From Heterodera schachtii (Eukaryota; Nematoda; Chromadorea; Rhabditida; Heteroderidae): a DNA stretch of 64,000 nt. Made by a program: the position numbers and the translations under genes. Below the pieces are notes generated by a model that saw only the letters and a list, made by a program, of their open reading frames with translations, was not told the origin of the DNA and ran no database searches. Of this stretch, positions 23,216 to 34,703 are shown in pieces. Each line of letters opens with the position of its first letter. Position 1 is the first letter of the stretch. Location: assembly GCA_023374025.1 (NCBI GenBank), contig SIJG01000029.1, positions 1,307,126 to 1,371,125 of the forward strand, in the 5' to 3' direction.

Positions 23216-25903
23216 TGTTACACGAGCAAACCAAACTGAGACCTGGTTAAACCCCAGAAATACAATAGAAAATGAACTGTCCATAAATGGTAGATATCGA
23301 GTAATGCTTGCGAACCGAAATGATAAAAAGGGCGGTGGATCAGCAATTCTATTAAAATCAAACATCCCTTATCAGACACTATTCTCTGGGACAAAATTCC
23401 AAACCGAAATTCTACACATTAAATTACTTTTTAAAAAACCAATCCAACTCATAAATATATATCGTCCACCGAATTGTACAGTTCAGAATACTAAAAAGCT
23501 ATTCAAATTTATTTCGGACCAAAGCGATTCAGAAAATATCATATATTGTGGGGATTTTAACATCCCAAATATTTTATGGGATGAAAATAAGGTAATTCAA
23601 AGAAATGATCCAGTGTCAAATATGCTGATTGAGTTCATAGACCAAAAACAATTGAAACAGCATGTCAAGGAACCAACCAGGGAAAAAACAATTTTAGATT
23701 TAGTAATTACCAGTGAATCAGAATTAATTCATGATTTAACAGTACTTGAAAACTTTTCAACATCCGATCACAAAATGGTCGGATTTCAAATAAAAGAAAA
23801 TTCAGTCATAAAAATCCAAGTGTTTATAGAAGAGATTTTAAAAATATTAATTTTGCAAAATTAAATCGAGCTATACTTGAAAATAGATTTGATGTTTCTA
23901 TAAATTCTGTGTATACCGTTGAACAAAAATATAACGAATTCTTAAATAAAGTACTGAAATTATATGAAACTTTTATACCCAATAGACCTCTAAAATCGAA
24001 ATAAAACAATCATACCCTCAAAAAATAAAAGACTTATTTTCAGAGAAATTACGGTTACATAAGCTTGTAAAAAAATTCCCGGAAAAAAGTGATCTCATTT
24101 TAAATTACAGAATTATTTCAAGGGAAATGAAGATACAATTAAAACAATTTAGAAATGAAAAAGAGTCAAAAATTATTTCCCAAGGGCAAAATTCAGTTAA
24201 CAAATTTATTCGAAATAAACTTTCAAAAGTCAACGAAATACCTACTTTAATTGATAGTGCTGGAAATATGTTTTCCAGCGATGTACAAAAATGTAAGATA
24301 TTAGCAGAAATATTTCAAAGTCATTTTTAAAAAAATCAATTGTTAATGGTCCACAAACTCAATCAACACAGAATAAGACTAAGCTTTCTGACATTGAATT
24401 GAATGCTGGCATAATTTGGAATATATTAAGAAGACTTCCCCGGCGTAATTCCACTTCACCGGATAATGTCCCTTATATTTTATTAAAAAATTGCGCAGAT
24501 CCAATCACAAAAATATTAGCTGATATATTTAGACTAATTTTGGATTCCGGTCAAATTCCGGAAATATGGCAAACATCATTAGTTGTACCAATTTTCAAAA
24601 AAGGCGAAAAAACTGATCCATTAAACTATAGGCCGGTTTCTTTAACTAGCACTGTCTGTAGAGTTTTTGAACGAATTTTGAGTAGCAAAATTTTAGAATT
24701 TTTGAACAGTACAAGATTCTTTGATAAAGAACAATTTGGGTTTTTAAAAAATAGATCGACTACAACTCAAATATTAAAAACGATGGACGATATATATAAT
24801 TCTATACAAAAGAATCAACAAATTGACATCATCTATATTGATTTTGTCAAGGCGTTTGATTCTGTTCCGATTGACTTATTACTTCAAAAAATCAAAAAGA
24901 TTGGAATTGAAGGGAAAATTTATAATTTTTTAACTAACTTTTTAAAAAATCGGAGTTTTAAGGTTAAAATCGGCGATGAATTGTCAGAAAGTTTCAAAAT
25001 ATTTTCGGGAGTGCCCCAGGGAAGTGTCTTAGGGCCATTACTATTTTTAATTTTTATAAATGATCTGCCGTCCTTTATTGCAAATGAAGTGACATCAGTT
25101 GGCATAAAATGTATGCCGACGATAAAATTATATTATGCCCATGAAAATTATGATAATACAAATCATTTAGATAAAGCAATTGAGGCTTTGGAAAAATGGT
25201 CAAAAATAAATGGGTTAGAAATTTCAACTGAAAAATGTTATGTTCTTATCTAGGGAAAAATAACAAGAAAAAAGAATATTTTATTAACTCAAAAAGAGTT
25301 TCAGAAACGGAAAATGTACGTGACTTGGGAATTATAATTGACTCGAAACTTAATTTTTCAGAACATATTAGCAAAATTGTACGAAATGCATATCTTAGAA
25401 TTTTCCAGATTTTGAGAGTTTTAAAAACCAGGGAAATAAAGACTCTAACAGCAGCTTACAAAACTTTTGTACGACCTCAATTAGAATATGCCACCGAAGT
25501 TTGGAATCCTAATTTAAAGAAAGACATAGATAAAATTGAGCGTGTTCAAAAATTTTTCACAAGAAAAGCACTTAGAAAATGTGGATTTGTGTACAAAAAA
25601 TATGGGGAAAGACTAAAAATCACGGGTTTACACAAATTGAAAGAAAGAAGAAAAATCAATGATTTAACAACAGCTTTTAAAATAATTAAAGGTTTCACCA
25701 GCCTAGATGCTGAGAAAAATTTCTTTTTCTCAGAAAGGCCAAGGAGGCCTTTACTTTTACGAGTAAAGCGCCACACGGCCAAAACTCAAAATAATTTTTT
25801 CAATAGAATAGTAAAAAACTGGAATAACCTTCCAGTGGTAGCGGTACAAATTAATAAGGCAAAGGAATTCAGGGGTTTGCTAAAAGCAATGAGTTCTGAG
25901 TAG
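23178..25903 (+). pseudogene. Retrotransposon ORF2: APE endonuclease + reverse transcriptase, frameshifted
   Basis: The coding order is intact but the frame changes at least four times. 23178-23864 holds the endonuclease (ETWLNP near 23238, GDFNIPNILWD, SDHKMVGF). Coding continues in another frame at 23822-24004, another at 24001-24330, then 24321-25253 holds the RT (PEIWQTSLVVPIFKKGEKTD, IDFVKAFDSVP, FSGVPQGSVLGPLLFLIFIN), and 25235-25903 holds the C-terminal domain (RDLGIIIDSKLNFSEHI). The YADD catalytic tetrad is encoded at 25112-25123 but in a different frame from its flanks, so the conceptual RT reads MPTI there. The endonuclease nicks target DNA and the RT copies element RNA onto it (target-primed reverse transcription). 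The N-terminal end of the endonuclease is short or degraded. Cytoplasmic/nuclear RNP enzyme when functional; dead here. Confidence 0.88.
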
Positions 25904-25983
25904 GATTTTCCATGTTGCCATATTTACACAATATTTTAATCGCCTGTGAATTTTGTGCCTTTGGTTTGCTCGATAAATTAAAT
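25904..25983 (+). other. Retrotransposon 3' UTR and tail
   Basis: Eighty bases from the end of the C-terminal ORF2 frame to the junction with the right direct repeat. It finishes CTCGATAAATTAAATTAAA, a short A-rich reiterated tail rather than a long poly-A, which is typical for CR1/RTE-like elements. Confidence 0.6.
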
Positions 25984-26205
25984 TAAAAATCACATAATTT
26001 ACTATATTATGATGAAATTTGCATAAAGGAAGTTGTTTGGCTCATTTGAACATATGACTTTTTAATAAAAAAAAAATAAAATTATGGCTTTACTAGTATT
26101 CTCTAAATAATCCATCTAAAAATAATTTAAACTAAAATGAAATACCAAAAAATGTCTAATATTAAATAAAGAATGAAAAAATTAAAAAGTATAAATGTGT
26201 TCGTT
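25984..26205 (+). repeat. Right long direct repeat flanking the retrotransposon (222 bp)
   Basis: Partner of 22254-22474. In this copy the sequence runs on uninterrupted into 26206 and beyond, showing the pre-insertion arrangement of the locus. Confidence 0.9.
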
Positions 26206-26282
26206 TAAGGAATAAAATCGACCTATTGAATCAGTTCGACTTATTGGCACCTCCAGCTGGAATGGCAGATATTGTATCTTAA
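26166..26282 (+). other. Candidate terminal exon crossing the duplication edge
   Basis: A 38-codon frame beginning in the right repeat and ending in TAA. The unique part reads RLRNKIDLLNQFDLLAPPAG then MADIVS, with a coding-like composition against AT-rich flanks. In the left copy the same frame hits a stop immediately at the element junction (CGT TAA). If this is a real last exon, the retrotransposon landed at or near it. The family was not recognised and no upstream exon is certain. Confidence 0.3.
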
Positions 26283-26428
26283 CACGCTGTCTTGGAAGTA
26301 AAGTGTTAATAACTATGAAAATAAGAAACTATAAATTACCTATATGATATCTATTTGAAATAATTATAAAAATTTGATTTACATTTGTAAAAAACAATAT
26401 AATAATTCTAATTATTACATTTAATTTG

Positions 26429-27539
26429 TCGAAAATGATCATTTTCGAGTAGAATTTTGGCTGTTAAGCCATTTACTCTAACCATCTTCCATTCTCTCAT
26501 GCCCTACTGTTGCCTACTAATGCACTTCATTCCCCCACCCCATTCCCCGATGAATGCGGCTTTTGCCGTTCAACATTGGTCATCGGGCTTAACTTTGGCT
26601 GTTTAGCCGTTTTCTCTATCAACCGATCATCGGCCTTTGCTTTGGCTGTTTAGCCTTTTTCTCTGTTTTCCTTTTCCTCTGATCTCAACGGAGATTACGG
26701 CTGTTAAGCCGTTTGCTTACAAAACTTTGCTTGACTGTTCACTCTCGCCCCTCACGTGCCGCACACACTGAACGCCTTGCAATTGGCGCATGTTCGCTCT
26801 TTGTGTCCGGACGAAAGGAAGTGCGATATCTTTATTTCTCATCTTTTGTAATTTTTCTGTGATTAATTCGATCTTTCCTGCCCCGCCCCTCCTAATGTAT
26901 TCCTCGCCCATTCACTTTTTTCATTCATATCACTAATAATGCAATAATAAAATCTATATATCTTTGCCACTGCAAAATATTTGGGGGAATTCTTGAATAA
27001 GAATTTTAAGGCTTATGAATAAACATCAGATTCTGGGCCCATGATTTCAGTTGAAAACCCTTGGGGAGAGGGAAATTGCTGCTGACGTTGTGCCAACACC
27101 ATCAGGGAAGTCCCATCCCAGAAACCCTGATCAATCAGCCCATCCGATTGATCAGTCCCTAAACATCTAAGGGGAAACATCAATGATCACCATTCCATCG
27201 GCTGATCAGTCCTTAACATCAAAGGGACCAAATTTCTTATGACTGTTAAGTCCATTTAAATTTCGGCTGTTTAGCCACTAATCATTCCAATTTGGTTTTA
27301 ATCATTCATCATGGCTATTCAGCCCTTTCCCCCCAATTAGCTGCCTTTTCGTTACTGCACACAAACACTATTATCTGACAACGAATCTGCCCCCGCCGGT
27401 CTTAATGAGGTGAACCGATTTGCCCTAATTCTAGGGCAATTTGCCATTTTTGGCACTCATTTATCACGCATTGTCAGTTCTGACAACCCCATTTTCATTT
27501 ATTCGAAAACGTCGTTATTCGCAAGGGCCCGTTTTCGAA
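26429..27539. repeat. Hairpin-dense, GC-richer block
   Basis: About 1.1 kb with base composition unlike its surroundings and many short perfect inverted repeats. It opens with a perfect 20-bp palindrome (26429-26448, TCGAAAATGA and its complement) and closes with TTCGAAAACG/CGTTTTCGAA arms (27502-27511, 27530-27539). Between them are six copies of GGCTRTTNAGCC (26459, 26597, 26644, 26699, 27265, 27313) plus a variant at 27241, an 8-bp stem CCCGATGA/TCATCGGG (26546-26587), TTGCCCTA/TAGGGCAA (27420-27439) and TTGTCAG/CTGACAA (27471-27486). There is also a repeated GATCAGTCCYTAA phrase near 27150-27220. No coding frame is convincing. It may be a transposon with palindromic units, a structured RNA locus, or foreign DNA. 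Confidence 0.65.
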
Positions 27540-30357
27540 AAATTAATCCAAACTAGAATTAAAATTAATTAAATATTTGCCTTTTAAAAGGCCGTCTTTT
27601 AATTTGAAATTTACATTGTTATTAATATATAGAATGGTGATTAAAAAATGACAGTTTTGCCTTAAGAAAGAAATAATTTCTAATTTTGTAAAAGAAATAT
27701 TTTGGACAATATATATTAAACTATGATTTATAATTTTATTATTAAATACAAAGCATTTTTGATTACTTTTGTGTAAAATGTAAAAATAAAGTTTTTCGGG
27801 GTTGAGAAAGCTGCCGACGATACGCTGTTTAACGAGAAAATAATAATTTTTTTATCTATTTTCGTAATGATAATCTTAAATGTTTGTAATAATTGAATTG
27901 AATTTATTTCAATGAAAAATAATATTTATGATTTAATGATGAAAAAATTCTTAACTGAAATATTAACAAATATACTTGATTAACCTATAATATTTAATTT
28001 TAAATAAATATAATATTCGTGATATAATTCTATAAAGCTAAAATATAAATTAAAAGAAATACTTTCTTAACAATTATTTTAATGCATTTGAAAATAAAAT
28101 TAATTAAATGAGGAAAAGATATAAATTATCTTTAACTTTAAAAATTAATTTTAAAAAGTATATTGATTTTAAAAGTAATAAAAGGTGTGTAGTTGGTTGT
28201 ATATAATTTTAAATAATATTACAAAAGAGAAAAATTCTAATAAATATTTAAAAAAATGAGTAACATAAACAATACATTTGAATAAATTAAACCCAGTGCA
28301 GAAAAGAGTTTAAAAAATCAAAAATGAACTAAAAACGGTAAACTAAACCATTATTACTGATTAAAAGATATTTGAAAACCCAAATTTTTGGAATATTAAA
28401 AACTTATTATTATTAATATCTAAATATCATTTTTATTAAAAGCAATTTCAATATGTTTTAGCTAAAACCGACAAAGAAATCGTGTAAATTGACATGAGAG
28501 TAAAAAAAAGAAAAGAAAGAAATATTATTGACTCTAAGCATATAAAAAATATAAATTAAAATATAAATTAAAATGAATTAAAATGCATACACTTAGAATC
28601 ACAAATTTATACAAAAATTAGTGAAAGTGCCTAAAAAAATAGATTTTAGCTAACAAGGGAACATTCCCTAATTTTTAAAATTTTAAGCATTTCTTAAAAC
28701 TGTTGGCGCTTTTCGTAAAGCTGTCATCAAACTAATTTTTAAAATCTTGAAAATAAATATATTTTAAAAATTTGAGAATTTTTTTCAAAATTCTTTAGAA
28801 AATTAAATTTAACATAACGCTTGATGAAAAATTGTAAATAAACATTCTCAGAGAAAATTAGTATTTTCTGAAGTAATTTTTTAGAATAAACTATGCAAAA
28901 ATATTAGGTCGAATTTTTAACCATAGCTTTTATGAAACTCAATGAATTTTGAAATTATTAATTTTAGTCATTACAATTTAGCATACATTAATTGTTATAT
29001 TGCTAGCCCTAAAAGATTGTTCTTGAAAAATAAAAAAATATTTTCAAAAATTTTTAAGAATTTTTTGAAATTAGGGGTTAGAATACGGTGGCAGTTTTAA
29101 GTAACGCGCATGGGTGGACGTTTATGGCTGGCAGTTTTTAAAAAAGCACTAGAACCGTAAATTTATAAATTAATTCATTTTAAATAATTACTGCAAATAA
29201 GAAATTTTAATAGACACAAAAATAAATTTTGAATACACGTTACAATTTTTAGTTAAAGTATTATAATAAAGTAAAAAGCAATATTTAAATAAATTCAAAT
29301 ATAACAACAAATACGAGAAAATTATAGAGCCTCAGAATTTATTGTCCAGCAATTGATTTCGGATTTAGAAGTATAATAAAAAATATATTAAATTATGCGT
29401 ATGATGTAGTAATTTTACATTGATAATTGCTAATTATTAAAGAAATTCACCATCCTAAATAACTAAATCACAATAACTGTATCTGCTACTATCTAAAAGC
29501 AAAAGAAAGTAATTAGAAAAGTTTAAAAAGCAAAAATGATGAAAATATACAACTATGAGACTACGAAGTCACACAAAAATTTATAAACATAGTAAATAAC
29601 AAAAGGATAACCCAATATTGAAAAATTACAATTTCTAAAATGTTAGAAATTTCGAAAATATTGGAATATAAAAGTTATTATTCACACATTGAACAAGGAT
29701 AAAACGAAGCAAAAAGAGCCTGAATTTAAATGAATTAATTAATGTTTGTTTGTAAAATAAAAAAAAGACTTTCTTTGTTATCCAATAAATTTTCAAAATT
29801 AAATTACAAAAATAAATATTTGCTCAATTAGATAAACAATATTAGAATTAAAAATCATTACAATAAAAGTGCAATTAAATTATTTGTTAGTTAGAAGAAA
29901 AATAATTTATTATTTTTTGATTTGCCTTTTAAATCATATACAACAAACTGACCACTTATAAAAATATATATTAAAAAAGAAGATTTGAATCACTGCTTTA
30001 TAACAACTGAAGCTGTGCTTGGACATGAAGTAATCAAGTGTTTGTGTTGTGGAAAGAATAAAAATATAAAAAAGCTTAAAAACTGCACTTAAGATATTAA
30101 GTATAAATATTTAATATCACTGATTATTAAGCATATGGAAGTTGAAAAACAAAAAGTAAATTTAAATATAATATTGAAATTATTTGTATGGTTAGAAGTT
30201 TGTTAAGAGTTGAAAATTTAAATTTTGATTCATTTTTGAAATAAAACCTAAAATAAAATAGAATTATTATTGAATTACTTATCTTTGCATATTAAAAAGG
30301 AATAACCAATATTGAAAATTAGAACTAACAAAATACATAATAGATATAGTAAAAAAG
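27540..30357. other. AT-rich stretch with scattered islands
   Basis: No confident gene. 27777-27896 (plus) reads FFGVEKAADDTLFNEK then a hydrophobic tail. 29085-29150 is a GC-richer patch with GGCAGTTTT repeated twice. 29952-30092 (plus, 46 codons, no ATG) includes HCFITTEAVLGHEVIKCLCC and ends in TAA; its cysteine cluster is notable but no family was recognised. Confidence 0.3.
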
Positions 30358-30446
30358 GAAGACGGAGAGTGCCTTGCACTCCCTTAAAAATGGAAAGGGC
30401 CCACGGCACTCCTTAAAATGGCAATGTCAGATGTTCTCCGATCTTC
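30358..30446. other. Compact multi-stem structured island
   Basis: Higher-GC 89-bp segment. Outer arms GAAGACGGAGA and TCTCCG-A-TCTTC pair with one bulge. Inside, AGTGCC (30368) pairs with GGCACT (30405), and alternative hairpins GAGTGC-CTT-GCACTC (30367-30381) and CCCTT...AAGGG compete with it. The flanks are pure A/T. It could be a structured non-coding RNA or a tiny foldback element. Confidence 0.4.
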
Positions 30447-33400
30447 AATTAAAAAATTCCGAATTTTCATAACCTAAAAATTTTTAAATTAATGTACTTA
30501 AAATGCAAATATATAATATAAATTCAGCAAAATAGTATTTACGCTCCACATATCAAAAAAAAAGTTTCGGAGGCACAGTTGTGTAAAAAGTGATGGCATG
30601 CGTGAGAATTTTAGAAAATATAATAATAATAATAATTAATTTAATATTTTTTGTATGGGTTAGAATCGTCTATATTGGAACTATAATATCATTGAATCAT
30701 AATAATATTTTAGATTTTTAATTTCAAAAAACAGCTACCATTATTGACAAATTATTAAAAAAAAATATTTAACTGAAATATTTTTTATGTATTAAAAATG
30801 TTAATCTAACTAAAATAATATGCGATTAAATTGAAAAATCGTTTTAAAAAAAACATTGGTTTCAATTTTCAATTACATAATTGATAAAAATAATTTTTAG
30901 AAAACAAAAATCTTAAAAAATATATTTAAAAATAGTAAAGAAAAAAAAGATTAATGTCCTGCGATGTGATCTTGGAAGATACTACAACTTTCAATGGCCG
31001 TGGAAGATTTTGTTTTAAGTGCTTAAAATATTTTTAACTTTGAACAGCTCAAAGCAAAATGCATTTAATAAACAAGGGAAAATTGCAAAAAAATTAAAAA
31101 AGAAAATTACACATATAGAATAAATAAATAATGGTATCACAGTAACGCCTTATTAAATAAAATTAAAAAAGTTAAGAGTTAAATAATTAATTATTTTGTA
31201 ATTTGGAGAAAACTTGGAATTAAATACCAAAGTGCAAAAAAACTGTTTTTTCCTATGATTTTTATCAATTTTTTGAATTAGAAATATGTTAAAAATTAAT
31301 TAAATTGATGATTAAATACACATTCTTAAAACTTTTTTTTTTAGATCTCGAATAAAATTTTAAAGTATATTACAATGGACTAAAATTAAAAAATGAACTA
31401 AATTATAGAAAAACTGGAATTGTTTATATGGAAATGTATTCTCTTCAACTCAAGCTAAATTGCTTGGGACCAGAATTATGCTTAGGCTTTATTTTGTGAA
31501 ATTTATAAGTGCCATTAAAACATTAAAATTTAAATAATTCATAGTAATCTGGTAATTACTTTTTAATATTTGGTAAATTATAATAAATTTACTTCAAGAT
31601 CTAAAAAACATAGAATAATATGTAATTTAAGCATCAATAAATTATTTTAACCTATTTATAATTAAAAAATTTACAAAAAATCATAGGAAAATAATATTTT
31701 GATTTTTGCACATTTAGGAATTGCCCATTTTTGCACTTATTAGGAATCGACATAGCACCATTTAAATTTATAACAAATACACAAATGCGCGCTATGCCAT
31801 TTATGACTTGAAAAAACGACATTAAATGATCTAATTTTAACAGAAAGAATTGCAATTAAAAGTACAAAAATAAATATCAAAATTATCAACTTCACGAAAA
31901 AAATACGAGTGCATCAGCGTAAATAATATTCTTGGACAACGCAAGATATTTCTCGTGGGAAAACTTATACAATTTAAACATTCCTAATGAATAATACAAA
32001 TATTATAGCTAAATAATAAAATAATCTCATTTAAAAATGCTATTCTTGAATGAAAAATATAGATTGATTTTTATTCATAAAACAAATATGTTAATTGAGA
32101 AGAAAACACTTCGGTAAAAATAATCTTAAAAGTCAATTTTTCAAAAAAGATGAAATATAATATAAAAAATAAATGTCAGAAGAGAACCAATAAAATATTC
32201 AATACCATGGACCGAATAATGCTTATGAATGTCAATTTTTTTTGTAGCATCGTCTCATGAATTGTATGAATTAAGTATTAAATTTTAAATAAATTAACAA
32301 TATTTAAATAGCACAAAAATATTAATTGTAAATAATAAAATAATAATCATTGCGGACTGACTAAATATGTATGGGAAAAACGAGAAGCATAACCAGAAAA
32401 TAATGAATTAAAAAAGTAACCTGCTATGTTTGATTAATAGGAACATAACTATGAACAACTAAAAAGTTTATCTTAAATTAAAAATATTGCTATAAAAAAT
32501 AATAATTTTAATTAGAATCTTTGATAAAAATTTTCCTTTTCCTAGGGGTGTAATTTTTGAAATTTTTTCAGATCAATTCTTAGGTGTGTATTTTTCTTTT
32601 TATTGTTTTTTTTGCTTTATTCGTGCGTATTAAAAAAAGTAAAAAATTTTTATATATCAATAAATAAATAAATTAATTAATTAATTTGAAAATTTAAATT
32701 TTTTAATGAGTTAAACGATTAAAAAAACAAATTCATAAATGTATTTGTTTGAAAGATATACTCTACAGAAAATACTTATAAATAATTAAAACTACTTTAG
32801 CATTTAGAAAAAAAATGTGAATATTTATTTGTGCTTTTTGTAAAAAAGATTAATTGACGAACAAATTGGAAATTGATTTTTTAAAATATTAAAAACAGAA
32901 ATTTTTATTCACAATTTTGTTCGTTAACAAATAAAAAAAAACTATCGGAAAACTCAATTGTAAAAGCTTAAAAAACAAAAAAATTAGAATATATAAGATA
33001 AAATAATATATTCTAAAGAAAAATATGACAATTACCAAAAATGGAATAGATAAAATAATATTTAATTGAAACATGAACAAGTATTAAAACATAGATTATT
33101 CAAAATCTGGCTGTTGAATTATTTTATAAAAAAATATGATAGAAAATTGAAGAATTTTAAACATTAACAAAGCTTATTTTAGTTAAACTTTATTCATTCT
33201 AATGACTCATTAGCTTTACATTCATGAAAATGGATTTTGACAAATAAAAATTATATCTAATACAATTTACTAAAGTATAATTGCATAATATATTATTTCT
33301 ATGAATCTTCAAAACCAAAATTACATATTGAAAATAATTTTATACGTAAGATAATTGAAAATTAATCTTTAAAATAAAATTATATACAAATAGCTCCGGA

Positions 33401-34574
33401 AGCCTTACTAAACAAATAATTATTTTTGTTAATAAATTAATTTTAAAAACAAGTAACATTTACAAGAATATGCGTTAGTAATGAATAAAATAGAATGAAA
33501 TAATTTGCCTTTTCCAAAAAATATTAAAAACAATAAAACTAATAATTCAAATTTAATAGAAATTAGCCGAGGGGAAAAGTTACATAAATAAAAATAATAT
33601 ATTATATCAAAAATCCTTAAATATTTTTTCAATTTACAATTATCAAAATTTTCATTTTTAAATATTCCCAAAAAATAATTTGTTAACATGATGACGACAA
33701 ATGACAAAAATTTCCGAACACCTCAATGTCTTAAATAGAAACAATAATTCACAATTTTATTTCAGCGATTTGTAAATAAATTGCAATTTATGTTTATACG
33801 TAAATATTTTGATCTAAATTTAGGAATTGTGGCAATATGCATTCTATGTGTAAAAATAATGCTTGCAACATCAGTATAATTTTTAAATAAAGGTTTAAAT
33901 AACAAATTTTTGAAATTAAACTTACTTGATTATTTATTAAATAAAATAATAAAAGATTAGCATTATTTGTTTTAAAAGAATAAAAGCTTTTTTTATAATT
34001 TAGAAAACAACCACTTGGTATCAATATTATCACAGAACTCTTATGCAATTCATTATATAAAAATAAAATTCAAGCTTTATACAATATTTAGAGTAAATAA
34101 AGTAAATAACAATGACTATTAAAGTGATATTTTTAATTATGCTGAAGAGTGAGGAATATGCTTATTTAAAAAAATTGTTAAATCATAATGTTAAAGAATT
34201 TACCCATTAAATTAGGTTTCAATTAGTACAAATTTAAGAACAGAAAATTTTAAAAATGACCAAAATTGAATAAGCTAATAATAAATAAACATTTTAATTT
34301 ATTTTAAATTTATATTAATGTAAGATATTTAACAAATTTATTTAAAACAATTGAAAATCATGAGAAATATCGACAAAAAAAATCAGTTGATTATTTATTT
34401 GTTAAGAAAACAAAAATTAGAAATAATAATGGGTCAATTAATACAAAATTTCATCAGTTAACGTTTTAATTTTGCTAAAAGAATATTTAGTAATCAATAA
34501 AAGGAAATAATATTATCTATTTAACATTTATCAAAAAATTTATACCAATTTAAGGCATAATACTTGAAATATAA
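30447..34574. other. AT-rich stretch with weak open frames
   Basis: Candidates only: 30954-31037 (plus, ATG, MSCDVILEDTTTFNGRGRFC); 31356-31499 (plus, 47 codons, includes GIVYMEMYSLQLKLNCLGPE); 31652-31855 (minus, 67 codons from ATG, includes INLNGAMSIPNKCKNGQFLN); 31897-31986 (minus, ATG, MFKLYKFSHEKYLALSKNII). The segment TTCTTAGGTGTGTATTT at about 32577 also occurs inside the MITE at 49396. No family recognised. Confidence 0.25.
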
Positions 34575-34703
34575 ATAATTTATTCTGGAATCTCTGCAAC
34601 ATTTATAACAAAATTAGCAGCGGCTTTACTTGAGCGCAAGATTCTATATGGCGGGCTGGAAGTGAGGGAAGAATGGAAATTCATGTTTAAAAAAACTTCA
34701 TGA
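34575..34703 (+). other. Open island, candidate exon
   Basis: A 42-codon frame ending in TGA. Its core around 34612-34680 is strikingly GC-richer than its flanks and reads LAAALLERKILYGGLEVREE. No strong acceptor or ATG, so the limits are the frame limits only. Another island at 35117-35212 (plus, 31 codons) reads STPFFEDIRKEKASNYLKAT and ends in TAA. Confidence 0.2.

Larger units (their letters stand above)
22475..25983 (+). mobile_element. CR1/Jockey-like non-LTR retrotransposon, degenerate
   Basis: A 3.5 kb element with an ORF1 (22499-23215) and an ORF2 containing an APE-type endonuclease and a reverse transcriptase (23178-25903). It ends in a short 3' tail with TAAATTAAATTAAA and no LTRs. 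A 221-bp direct repeat flanks it on both sides. The order (coiled-coil ORF1, APE endonuclease with GDFN and SDH motifs, RT with a FxGVPQGSVLGP motif, C-terminal RDLGIIID region) is that of the CR1/Jockey group of LINEs. ORF2 is frameshifted, so this copy cannot be autonomous. The near-identity of the duplications argues for recent insertion; the frameshifts show that the copy was already defective, was inactivated since, or contains sequencing errors. Confidence 0.92.

Noticed and set aside
22396..23365. Overlapping minus-strand and alternate-frame ORFs across the retrotransposon
   Set aside because: Shadows of ORF1 and the endonuclease; the plus-strand frames carry the recognisable domains.
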